Assembly (NCBI GenBank): GCA_030748495.1
Contig: JASMLX010000057.1
Coordinates: forward strand, 1-40,307
Direction: 5' to 3'
Length of the DNA: 40,307 bases
Origin: Candidatus Poribacteria bacterium
GTDB lineage: Bacteria; Poribacteria; WGA-4E; UBA9662
In this document: positions 26,160-34,537 of the stretch, piece by piece
Layout: each line of letters opens with the position of its first letter
Position numbering within the stretch: position 1 is the stretch's first letter
Notes under the pieces: generated by a model
What the model saw: only the letters and a program-made list of their open reading frames with translations
The model's database searches: none
Told to the model about the DNA's origin: nothing
Made by a program: the position numbers and the translations under genes

Positions 26160-27026
26160 GTGAATCTCACCAAACGTGCCCCTCGGAGCCCCTACCATAT
26201 CGGTATTTCAGGCATAATGAATCTGGCTCGAATGGCCGATAAAGCCGTTGCCAAACTCAACAATACTTTAGGTGAATACAAGTCAGGTGACACGTCAGGG
26301 CGTGATCGGCGAACCTTATCTGCTCTCGGATTAAGTGAGGAGCAGTTTCTCGGAATCATCAAAAACAGTAGTGATGATGGTCGTATGGACGATGTCGCCA
26401 TTGCAGCCCAACTCAGTCAACAGGTAGATATAGACCTGGAGAAAATTAAAGCCTTCAATATTGCTGAGCGTAACCGAACACCACCTGACGAAGATTATCG
26501 TCGACGCTTTGAAGAACGGAGGCGGATAATTGGTCAGCCAGAGATTATGTCCCTGCCCGATATGCTGGATGCCGAGGATATGCACGATTTTGGGATTCCC
26601 TCGAACTTGACTAGTGCTCCTCCGGTTAGTGCCCATTCGGGTGGTATTCTCGGTATTGTCTGTTTGGGTCGCCTGATTAGCAAGGCCAAGGGATTTCTGG
26701 CCGGGAAACTGGGCGAATATAAATTCGGTGACAACTCTGGTTTGGATGTTAACGTGATGCAGTTTGTTGGACTAACCGAGGCGGACCTGCTCGACGGTAT
26801 CGACAAGCACGCCGAATTAACCGACCTGTTGCCATGGTTGCGGCATAAAATCGATAAAAGTCAGCAGGAGGTTGCTGACTGGAATCAGGATCGTCGATCT
26901 CGTGGTCCGTGGAATCAGGAGATTCAGAAAATGTTCGATCAGCGGATTGAAGCTGTTGGCCGACCGGACTTGACGACCTTTCTTGATCTACTTGATTGCG
27001 AAGATGCGGCTGATTTTCCGCAGTAA
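26160..27026 (+). CDS. Tandem DUF5069-domain protein
   Basis: A 288-residue protein made of two copies of the domain I recognise as DUF5069, normally found singly in proteins of about 150 residues. Copy 1 spans about 1-150: MNLARMADKAVAKLNNTLGEYKSGDTSGRDRRTLSALGLSEEQF to IIGQPEIMSLPDMLDAED. Copy 2 spans about 163-288: CLGRLISKAKGFLAGKLGEYKFGDNSGLDVNVMQFVGLTEADL to AVGRPDLTTFLDLLDCED. The shared phrases LGEYK.GD.SG.D and LxDxLDxED show an internal duplication. The start is GTG 26160 with AAGGAG upstream. The function is unknown; it is always soluble-looking, with no signal peptide. It sits between sugar isomerase and dehydrogenase genes. Confidence 0.8.
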   Translation: MNLTKRAPRSPYHIGISGIMNLARMADKAVAKLNNTLGEYKSGDTSGRDRRTLSALGLSEEQFLGIIKNSSDDGRMDDVAIAAQLSQQVDIDLEKIKAFNIAERNRTPPDEDYRRRFEERRRIIGQPEIMSLPDMLDAEDMHDFGIPSNLTSAPPVSAHSGGILGIVCLGRLISKAKGFLAGKLGEYKFGDNSGLDVNVMQFVGLTEADLLDGIDKHAELTDLLPWLRHKIDKSQQEVADWNQDRRSRGPWNQEIQKMFDQRIEAVGRPDLTTFLDLLDCEDAADFPQ

Positions 27027-27065
27027 CTGTCAAGAAAAACTGTCGAAAAAAAATAGGAGTGGAAG

Positions 27066-28157
27066 ATGATGACCGGTCCTGAGTTACCCCGAACCATGCT
27101 AGCTGTGGTTTGCCATGGTCCTTATGACTATCGATTAGAGGAATTACCGGTTCCTCAAGCTGAACCCGGTGAAGTCGTGATTCAGGTTCAGGCTTGCGGT
27201 ATTTGTGCCAGTGATATCAAGTGTTACACTGGCGCGCCTCTGTTCTGGGGGGACGATCACCGCGAGCCATACGTCGATACTCCGGTTATCGCTGGCCATG
27301 AGTTTACCGGTCGAGTAGTTGCACTAGGAGAAGGAGCAGCAGAAAAATACGGTTTGCAGATCGGGGCTATCGCCATTGCAGAGCAAATCGTCCCTTGCTG
27401 GAATTGTCGCTACTGCAAAGATGGAAAATACTGGCTTTGTCAGGTTCATCATATCTTTGGCTTTCAGAAAGTTGTTCAAGGCGGAATGGCCGAATACATG
27501 AAGTTTCCAGGAAATTCTCTAATTCATAAAGTGCCGAACCGAATCTCGCCTGCCCAGGCGGCTGTTGTCGAACCCTTAGCCTGTTCGATTCACGCTGTCC
27601 AACGTGGGGAAATCGAGTTTGGAGATGTCGTAGTAATCGCCGGGGCCGGAACTCTTGGTCTTGGCATGATCGGAGCCGCCCGCTTGAAAAATCCGGGCAA
27701 ACTGATCGCAGTGGACCTGATTGATCAACGGTTGGAAGCCGCCAAAAATTTAGGGGCGGATCTCGGCTTGAATCCAACGCAAACCGATGTGGTGGAACAG
27801 GTTTTGGAGATGACAGATGGTTATGGCTGCGATGTTTACATCGAAGCAACTGGTCATCCCAGTGCGGTTGAGCAGGGCTTACGAATGATCCGTAAGGCGG
27901 GTACCTTTGTTGAGTTTAGCGTCATGCGTGAGCCGGTGACAGTTGATTGGACCATCATAGGGGATACCAAAGAACTTAATATTCATGGGGCTCATCTTGG
28001 TCCATATGCTTATCCGTTAGCCATCGACTATATTGATCGAGGGCTCATTGATGTTAGTCAGGTCGTTACCCATCAACTTCCGCTGGAAAAATATCTCGAC
28101 GCCTTTGAAATGGTGCAACAAGGGACTAATTCGATCAAAGTCCAATTAGTTCCTTAA
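27066..28157 (+). CDS. Zinc-dependent medium-chain polyol dehydrogenase
   Basis: A 363-residue MDR-family alcohol dehydrogenase, cytoplasmic and NAD(P)-linked. The catalytic zinc site includes Cys44 (CGICASD) and His78-Glu79 (AGHEFTG). The structural zinc site has the full four Cys at 111, 114, 117 and 125. The Rossmann motif is VVIAGAGTLGLGMIGAARL (about 188-206). The overall sequence (MLAVVCHGPYDYRLEELPVP..., FWGDDHREPYVDTPVI, IVPCWNCRYCKDGKYWLCQ, YGFQ-like GFQKVVQGGMAEYM) is close to erythritol/L-threitol-type polyol dehydrogenases, so a tetritol or similar polyol is the likely substrate. The start ATG follows AGGAG. It ends 27 bp from the convergent gene, with no clear terminator. Confidence 0.88.
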   Translation: MMTGPELPRTMLAVVCHGPYDYRLEELPVPQAEPGEVVIQVQACGICASDIKCYTGAPLFWGDDHREPYVDTPVIAGHEFTGRVVALGEGAAEKYGLQIGAIAIAEQIVPCWNCRYCKDGKYWLCQVHHIFGFQKVVQGGMAEYMKFPGNSLIHKVPNRISPAQAAVVEPLACSIHAVQRGEIEFGDVVVIAGAGTLGLGMIGAARLKNPGKLIAVDLIDQRLEAAKNLGADLGLNPTQTDVVEQVLEMTDGYGCDVYIEATGHPSAVEQGLRMIRKAGTFVEFSVMREPVTVDWTIIGDTKELNIHGAHLGPYAYPLAIDYIDRGLIDVSQVVTHQLPLEKYLDAFEMVQQGTNSIKVQLVP

Positions 28158-28184
28158 AAAAAGTTCGACTATAGTTTCATTGAC

Positions 28185-29843
28185 CTATTCTGGTACATAG
28201 AGATCAGTTGCAGATGGTTGGTAAAGATATAGATAAAACCCTTCATCTCCAATCGTGGATCCGGTAAACTCCGCTAGCTGTTCGACAGGATGATGAGTTA
28301 GTAGATCGGTCGATAGGCGACGGTTGAGAATCAGCAGTACATTGGTGTGGGTTTGACCTGAAACCTCTGCCGCTTTTTGTATAACTTGTGTATCGTTAAC
28401 GCCGTGAGTCCGTTGACTATCCCATCGAACGAAAGAGCCCTGCCGGTTGCCGCGAACGTAGTAGATTGCCTCTTTCTCTAAATAGCCGACAACTGTGCTT
28501 GCTGCATAGTCGATGTCACCAATCATTGGAAGAATATCTAACTTCTTAGCCCGGATGAACTCAGCCGTTAGCTTGCCGTAAGAGAACGGATATTTGATCT
28601 CGTTAGCAACGGCTCGCAGACCGCCAACCAAGTGGATCAGTAGAACGCCAGTTAATAGAAGATTGAAACTGATACGAGTAGTAGTGTGAAATCGGTACGG
28701 CAACTGAAAATAAGATCTGAAGTGTTGTCCTCCCCAGATAGTCAGTAAGAAAGCAATAAAGATAAATCCATGGTGGCGAATCGAGCCCTGATACTTGATG
28801 TAGAAGAAAACCAGCAACCCAAAAGTACTGGAGAGGTAAATCAGCAGGGCACTCGGTCGAGCCAGCCTAGTCACAATAACGAGTGTCAGGACTAGATAAG
28901 CGATTTGTAATTTCCAAATCTTGAACCAGGTGAAGGTTTTTGACTGCATCAAAAACTCCGAGCCCCAAAAATGAAGGTTACGGTTGGGAATGGGAAAGAA
29001 GGCACGTGGGATAAGTCGAATGAAATTTTCGATGCGTTTTAGGTCTAATTGGGTATACCAGCCAACAGCAAAACCGGTATCGACCGGTGGATTGAGTTGT
29101 AGCACCGCCGTTAGGATACCAACCGTTATAATGGCAAAACCGATATTGATCCGCAGAATACTGACAGTACTATCCTCGACCAAGTCTTGACGGGTAAGCA
29201 GGTAATCGAGTCCTAAGCCGAGCACTACACTAATTACTAAGATCAGTGCGTGAACGCTGGTATGGCTCATGAGAAAGAGTGTTAGGGCAACTGGGATTGG
29301 TTTTTGGTAACGTCGCTTTAGAAGAGTACACAAGATCGCCACTAGCAGCAGGCTGACTGCATAGTTGCGGCAGACAACTCCGTACTCGTAGAGGGAATAA
29401 TAACCAAAGGCGAAGCAAACCTTTTGTAATGGGGTCAAGGGGGAATATCTATTCACCAGAAAAACAGTACTAGTGGCAATCAGCAGATGTAAGATCTGCA
29501 TTCCTATCGGTGAGGCAGTTAAACGCGTAATTGGCAACAGCAGCAGATGCCACAAGGCGGGATGACCTTCGTACTTCATGTGACGGAGAAGATCAAAGAT
29601 CCCGGTACTGTCGCGAGCGAGTAGCCAAGCCTGAATTTCGTCCCGCCACATTTCGTGATGAAAAGCGGCGAAAAGCCCAACCAGAAAGTAGGTGAATGTC
29701 AGCGTCAGTGCAAAGTAGGGAGTTTTGCCGATATCGAGATATCGGCTAAAGATCTGTTTTAGCCGGGGAAAGGTTGTCAGTCTCGCAGATCTCGTCTCCA
29801 AAGATTCAATCTTTGAGTGACCATCATCAGCGTTTGAGGTCAC
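28185..29843 (-). CDS. GT-C-like multi-pass membrane glycosyltransferase candidate
   Basis: A 552-residue membrane protein with about ten helices. After helix 1 (residues 42-61) comes FHHEMWRDEIQAWLLARDS (61-79), with the paired Asp68-Glu69 in the first extracytoplasmic loop expected of GT-C lipid-sugar-dependent transferases (PMT/ArnT type). Next is YEGHPALWHLLLLPITRL, a well-known companion motif. The soluble C-terminal part is about 130 residues and lacks a known domain. It likely transfers a sugar from a polyprenyl phosphate carrier to an envelope acceptor. It is not similar in detail to the GT-C-like protein at 1998-4073. It stands alone, converging on the dehydrogenase gene. Confidence 0.8.
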   Translation of the reverse strand: MTSNADDGHSKIESLETRSARLTTFPRLKQIFSRYLDIGKTPYFALTLTFTYFLVGLFAAFHHEMWRDEIQAWLLARDSTGIFDLLRHMKYEGHPALWHLLLLPITRLTASPIGMQILHLLIATSTVFLVNRYSPLTPLQKVCFAFGYYSLYEYGVVCRNYAVSLLLVAILCTLLKRRYQKPIPVALTLFLMSHTSVHALILVISVVLGLGLDYLLTRQDLVEDSTVSILRINIGFAIITVGILTAVLQLNPPVDTGFAVGWYTQLDLKRIENFIRLIPRAFFPIPNRNLHFWGSEFLMQSKTFTWFKIWKLQIAYLVLTLVIVTRLARPSALLIYLSSTFGLLVFFYIKYQGSIRHHGFIFIAFLLTIWGGQHFRSYFQLPYRFHTTTRISFNLLLTGVLLIHLVGGLRAVANEIKYPFSYGKLTAEFIRAKKLDILPMIGDIDYAASTVVGYLEKEAIYYVRGNRQGSFVRWDSQRTHGVNDTQVIQKAAEVSGQTHTNVLLILNRRLSTDLLTHHPVEQLAEFTGSTIGDEGFYLYLYQPSATDLYVPE

Positions 29844-29888
29844 AGTAGACCACCTGTAAAATGTAAAAAAGACCTTATTCTACAGGCG

Positions 29889-30734
29889 TTAGAAGGGGAG
29901 TGCCGAAGGACGTTCTCCGGGAGAAGCAGGCTCGGCCTCTACAACGACAACAGTTTCTACGGCCTCGGCTTCTGGGGGTTGGGTAGTGGTTACTTCGCTT
30001 TCCTCAGTGGCCGCTGATATTTTCTTGATCCGCTCAATAAACTGTTGGAGCAGTTCTTCTTTCGAAGACGCCGCTTGCAATTCCGCCGCTAGCTGTGTCC
30101 ACTGCATTTCTGACATCTCGTTGCGGGATTCAACCGCATATTTTGCTCTGACGTACTGCCAGAAACTTGCTTGATCGATATTTTGTTGCTCCATTCTGTC
30201 TTTCAACTTGCTGGCTAAAGCGAAAGTTGCTTTTTGCGCATTGCTCAATTTTTCTTCTTTGGTTGGGCCGGTGGCGAGTGGTGTCGTCTCGTGTTGGCGG
30301 TGGAGGTAGTAGTTCAAGACCTCTTTGATAACCGGAACGGGTAGCAGTTGCTTGATTGCATTTCGCTGGGCTTTATGAATTGCTTTAGTGAAAGCGTGTG
30401 GATCAGGTCGAGTTCCCATGTTTTTGGGTTGCTCACAGGCCCCATAGCGAGAAGAGCCGGTGATGGTATCGATCGCCTTGACCACAGCGATCCACGATTT
30501 TTCCCGTTCTTCGTACTCGAGGGTATCTACCTCTATGCCGCCCCTTCGGTTAGCGGCTTCATTGATCCCGGCTAATGTTAGCCCTTCTACCACTTTACCG
30601 CCCTGTTTGAAGGAATAGACATAGTCTTTGATTGCTTGCCCCGTCATCATCTGGACAATAGCTTGGTCGTCAACCTGTTCCAACACTTCAAACTCAGTCA
30701 ACGGTGCGATCTCTTTGCCCGTATTTTCTGGCAT
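29889..30734 (-). CDS. Unrecognised DNA-metabolism-like protein
   Basis: A 281-residue soluble protein starting at ATG 30734, which has GAGAGG about eight bases upstream (a TTG-started extension to 30770 is less likely). The N-terminal 150 residues read ...YVYSFKQGGKVVEGLTLAGINEAANRRGGIEVDTLEYEEREKSWIAVVKAIDTITGSSRYGACEQPK...HAFTKAIHKAQRNAIKQLLPVPVIKEVLNYYL. This pattern (an AGI/AGV block, then AxxKAQRNAI) resembles phage and archaeal recombination-associated proteins as I remember them. A helical middle and an acidic, Pro/Val-rich tail (from about 240) follow, ending SALPF, somewhat like SSB C-terminal tails. No function can be assigned. It has its own strong promoter. Confidence 0.6.
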   Translation of the reverse strand: MPENTGKEIAPLTEFEVLEQVDDQAIVQMMTGQAIKDYVYSFKQGGKVVEGLTLAGINEAANRRGGIEVDTLEYEEREKSWIAVVKAIDTITGSSRYGACEQPKNMGTRPDPHAFTKAIHKAQRNAIKQLLPVPVIKEVLNYYLHRQHETTPLATGPTKEEKLSNAQKATFALASKLKDRMEQQNIDQASFWQYVRAKYAVESRNEMSEMQWTQLAAELQAASSKEELLQQFIERIKKISAATEESEVTTTQPPEAEAVETVVVVEAEPASPGERPSALPF

Positions 30735-30787
30735 TTTCTTGTCCTCTCCGTTTTTTGAACTTAGTCCCAATCCAAAAATACTTTAAT

Positions 30788-30816
30788 ATAATAACAAAGA
30801 CTGTTACAGTTGTCAA
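30788..30816 (-). promoter_or_regulatory. Near-consensus sigma-70 promoter with inverted repeat in the spacer
   Basis: On the minus strand a perfect TTGACA (30811-30816), a 17-bp spacer and TATTAT (30788-30793) lie 54 bp upstream of ATG 30734. The spacer contains ACTG-TAA-CAGT, a small inverted repeat that could be a repressor site. This is the strongest promoter in the window. Confidence 0.65.
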
Positions 30817-31049
30817 TGTGAGGTGTCATTTTGTTAAGCCCCTCAATGCTAGATACAGCCTAAGTTCAGAGTAATACAGATCGAAAAGTCAAATGTAATT
30901 TAGCTCAGTTGAGATTAACAGAATGAAGCAGAATATATAACTTGATCTATTACATAAGTCCAGAAAACAGAGGTTAGGAGATTTTTGAGTTCATATATGC
31001 CAAGGAATCCAGCTACCTCTCAGGTAAAAAATGCCGTGGATTTTACTAT

Positions 31050-31065
31050 TTATGCAAGAGGTCTA
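31050..31065. repeat. 16-bp direct repeat, copy 1 (IS-terminus-like)
   Basis: TTATGCAAGAGGTCTA. It matches copy 2 at 33727-33742 in 15 of 16 bases and resembles the right end of the IS5-family element at 7123-7142 (TTCTGCAACAGGTCTAA). It also supplies the last four codons and the TAA of the sulfotransferase frame, so that gene may be truncated by an element end. Confidence 0.6.
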
Positions 31066-33332
31066 TTTGCTTTTGTATTGATTTTCAAGGGCGTAAGCAT
31101 ATGCGGATAGTCGTTAATCTCGTTTAAGACCTTCCAGCGGTCAACCAATCCTGCTCTGAAGTACCGATATGAACCGGATCTTGTAAATAACTCTAGATCA
31201 ACTTTGGGCTCTTGGGCCATCTTTTTCTCAAAATCAAACATCTCATCTAACAGTGGTCGGATTTGCTGCAGATCTCTCTTGAAACCAACCAGGTCTTCCT
31301 CAATATAACCAAAGCGGACACTAAATGGATAGAAGAGTGTTCGTAAAACAAATTGATCTTTTTCACTGAACACACTTCCGACCGACCTCTTAATTGACGA
31401 ATCCCCAAAAGGGGACATGCCCTTGTCACCATAGTCGGGACTGCTAGGATCTCCCCACCATTTTTTCCCCTGTGCCGTCATCTCGTAAAGGCTTTGTTGT
31501 TCTTCTATCTCCATCCAATCACATAAACTCGCCATGGTCTCTTGAGGATGGGTTTTCAAATCTTCCAGACGTAAGCCAACTGAATCCTGGATCCGAAAAA
31601 CAATTTGATCAATACCATACAGCATTGCAATGATCCTAGTGGAAACCTTATTATAGTCGTTTGAATCAAAGTGATGTTTCACCCAAGATTCGCAGTTTTG
31701 TAAAGGTTCACGAATCATCATCACGATCCGGGCCTCAGGGTTATATCTGAGGAAATTCAATTTAGCATAACCATCTGGGTTATGTATATGATAAAAGATA
31801 GTGCTCTTTTTACCTTCATTCTTTAACGTTTTCTCATAAGCAACATGAACTAAAGTGAAAAAATCCATCGGACTTAATTTGTCGTAATAGCCCATCAACT
31901 GGTCCAGTTCTGTACAAAACAGATGTCGGTCTCCCACAAGAGATTCATCTCTAGATTCTCCAACATTTGCCATGCCCTCTTTTTGGCCTAAACCTGTGAT
32001 AAATTTGCTATTTATAGTCGGAATGGGTTTGAGAGAGTTAGCATCAAACAAAACAGGGAATTGACCCACAAATCGTTGCGGTATTCTACCTCATCCCTCG
32101 GCGATAAGTTTTTTCCATACAGTAGAATCAAAATATTGGCTGAAATAAACGCTGGGCAAAGTGGAAATTTGCGGGTGATTGTCAATCAGACTATGCAGAA
32201 GACCTGTTCCGCTTCGGCCAAAGTGTAAAAGTGCGATCATTTTTTCTGGAAGAGATGGTTTTTCCGTAGCTTGATGAAGCCTATCTAGATTATGAACCTC
32301 TTCTTCGGTCTTGGAAGGTAATGCCTTAATAGCATTTCTAAAGGAGATTTCAGCCGTATGTGGAGTAAACGCATCCAGTTTATACTCTAAAACTGCTAAA
32401 TTGACACGATGTGAGTCATTCTGACTTAGCTCCTGTTTATATAAATCAACTTGGGTGTCTTTTGATGGTTGTAACGCTTTTACTGCAAAAAATAAATTCC
32501 CCCATGCAGATCGGAGATCTGGTTGAATCTTTATGGCTGTTAAGCCTGATTCCACCGCCGCCTCCAGCCGTCCAAGGTCACGAAGTGCATTGACACGGTT
32601 GCCATATGCCTCGGCATAATCCGACTGGTGCTGAATAGCCCGATCATAGCTATTCACCGCTGCCCCCAGTTGACCCAACTCTGTGAGTGCATTACCACGG
32701 TTACTGTATGCCTCAGCATAGTCCGGCTTCAGTTGGATGGCCTGATCATAACTGGCTACAGCTTCCTCTAACTGACCAAGGTTGTGAAGTGCATTGCCAC
32801 AATTCCTGTAAGCCTCGGCCAAATCCGGCTTCAGCTGGATGGCCTTGTTATAACTATCCACCGCTGACACCAGTTGCCCTAGCTTTTTTAGTGCAACCCC
32901 ACGGTCATTATAAACTTCAGCCAAATCCGGCCTGAGCTGGATTACTCTGTCGAATACTTGTACTGCTTCCTGTAACTACCCTTGACCTGCAAGTACTGCT
33001 CCTAAGACATTAAGAACAATTAATGATTGAGGGTAGGTGTGTAGTAATTCCCTACAAGACTGCGCAGCCTTTGTTACCTGTCCTGATTGATATAGATTAA
33101 TCAAAGTATTAATCTGATTCTGCGATGGGTTGGCCATCTGTGCTGGTACTGATTGATGGTGTGATCGCTTTTTTTGCAACTTACGCAAACCTTTTTTTGC
33201 AATCGGATGGTTAGGTTGGTATTGCAAGACCGCACTGTAAAGTTGCCGTGCGACAGCTGCATTGCCCCGCTTGACCGCCTTTTTTGCTCTTGAAATAGCT
33301 TGTTCAATGGTTAACTATTGGGATTGAGACAT
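31050..33332 (-). pseudogene. TPR-sulfotransferase with three in-frame stop codons
   Basis: One uninterrupted frame of about 760 codons runs from ATG 33332 (AAGGAG five bases upstream) to TAA at 31050, broken only by TAG at codon 6 (33315-33317), TAG at codon 119 (32976-32978) and TGA at codon 414 (32091-32093). Order: an N-terminal helical region (LTIEQAISRAKKAVKRGNAAVARQLYSAVLQYQPNHPIAKKGLRKLQ), five or so TPRs (codons 105-270: LGQLEEAVASYDQAIQLKPDYAEAY), then a PAPS-dependent sulfotransferase domain with 5'-phosphosulfate loop LLHFGRSGTGLLHSL (about 370) and 3'-phosphate motif ARIVMMIREPLQNCESW (about 553-570). No frameshift occurs. The family sulfates proteins or glycans. Most likely a recent pseudogene, possibly also shortened at its end by an IS terminus. 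Confidence 0.85.
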
Positions 33333-33726
33333 GTTTCTCCTTTTTCAGCGGTTGCTTGCTGTACTTGCCTTTCAATTTATCCCTTTTCATTATTCAAAAA
33401 GAGAGACTCTTGGGTGAATCAGATTCGGTTGAAGCCTAATCGCAACAAAGGGTTTATCCAGATTCAGTGCTATCCTTTTCAAATCAGGGAACTTTCAAAC
33501 CTTCGCAGCGTAAACAGGCTTGTGGGAAATGTGCCTTTTTCACATCACAGGGGTAAAAATTGACACGAGAATGGGATGAAATTGGCGATTTCACTTCAAA
33601 AGGCCTTTATTGAGTAGGGGGTATAACTTTTGAATCATCGAAGCTCAATGGCAATAAGGGGGTAGACTGTCTTTTCTGCGGAGCAAATTTAGTCTCATTC
33701 AGGCGAAATCGAGGTAATATTTCCCC
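33333..33726. other. Intergenic region upstream of the sulfotransferase
   Basis: About 390 bp. Only weak frames are present, none with family resemblance or a ribosome-binding site. The sulfotransferase promoter should lie here on the minus strand; no convincing -35/-10 pair was found. The interval ends at direct-repeat copy 2. Confidence 0.5.
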
Positions 33727-33742
33727 TTACGCAAGAGGTCTA
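33727..33742. repeat. 16-bp direct repeat, copy 2 (IS-terminus-like)
   Basis: TTACGCAAGAGGTCTA lies in the same orientation as copy 1 at 31050-31065 with one mismatch. Eight bases separate it from the stop codon of the isomerase gene. No inverted partner was found nearby, so it is a solo terminus or a recombination scar. Confidence 0.6.
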
Positions 33743-33750
33743 CCGTTTCC

Positions 33751-34521
33751 TTATTTCAGATAGGATTTCATGGTATGCAAAGCCGTTTCAACATCTTGAT
33801 CGAAATCGTCGAAGCCGCACTCACAGGAGACACGCCCTTTATAGCTGGCAGATTTGAGGGCAGAGAAGAAATCGGAAAAGTCGAAGTCGTCGTTGCCTGG
33901 ATAAGAGCGTTTAACCGGTTCGGCGATATGAACGTGGGCCAGCCATTCAGCCGCATCAACGATATTGGACATCGGTTCAGACTCCTGCCAGATATGGTAG
34001 AGGTCAGCCAAAACTCGGATGCCGGAGCGATTGACACGTTTAGCCATGGCTAGTCCGTCAGCCACAGTCTGGATGATGTTGCACTCACGGGCACACAGCG
34101 GCTCAATAGCGATGACAATACCGCAGGCTTCAGCATGGTCAGCGGACATCGATAAGAAGTCGGCAATCTGACCCAAAGCCCGATCGAAATCATACCCGTC
34201 ATCTACGTTGCGGGAACCACTGCTGCCGTAGACGATAATCTTACTATCCATTGATTGGGCCCGGCGGCAGGCTGTCTCTACGTAATTGGATAGCCGTTGT
34301 AGATCGACCTCATCGCCGACAACACGCAGATCACCGGGTAGAAATCCGGCATAGGCTTCGGCTTTGATAGAACTACCCAGTGCTTCGGCCTGAATGGGCT
34401 GAAACTTGGCCTCATCTTTTTCCGGGATCAGGGTACTCTGCACGCCCAACTCAATATAATCGTAGCCGACTTCTGCCAGTCGATCTATTTTCTCTAATGG
34501 TGCACAAACGCCAAATTTCAT
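33751..34521 (-). CDS. Sugar phosphate isomerase/epimerase (TIM barrel)
   Basis: A 256-residue xylose-isomerase-like TIM-barrel protein, distinct from the one at 25270. Start ATG 34521 (MKFGVCAPLEKIDRLAEVGYDYIELG) has AAGGAG eight bases upstream; a longer frame to 34557 lacks support. Metal-ligand positions are suggested by AIEPLCARECNII (Glu), IRVLADLYHIWQES (Asp, His), AHVHIAEPVKRS (His) and VSCECGF (Glu near the end). The substrate is unknown. The amidase gene upstream ends 16 bp before its start, so the two are co-transcribed. Confidence 0.9.
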   Translation of the reverse strand: MKFGVCAPLEKIDRLAEVGYDYIELGVQSTLIPEKDEAKFQPIQAEALGSSIKAEAYAGFLPGDLRVVGDEVDLQRLSNYVETACRRAQSMDSKIIVYGSSGSRNVDDGYDFDRALGQIADFLSMSADHAEACGIVIAIEPLCARECNIIQTVADGLAMAKRVNRSGIRVLADLYHIWQESEPMSNIVDAAEWLAHVHIAEPVKRSYPGNDDFDFSDFFSALKSASYKGRVSCECGFDDFDQDVETALHTMKSYLK

Positions 34522-34537
34522 TTGGTGAACTCCTTTT

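Noticed and set aside
31050..33332. Genome-wide reassignment of TAG or TGA as sense codons
   Set aside because: Intact conserved genes end normally at these codons: TAG in glyQS, the YvcK-like gene, the phosphohexomutase and the 312-residue exported protein; TGA in fur, mazG and the ABC-2-like membrane gene.
33318..33563. 81-codon + strand frame upstream of the sulfotransferase
   Set aside because: No ribosome-binding site, no family resemblance, and it overlaps the start of the minus-strand gene.
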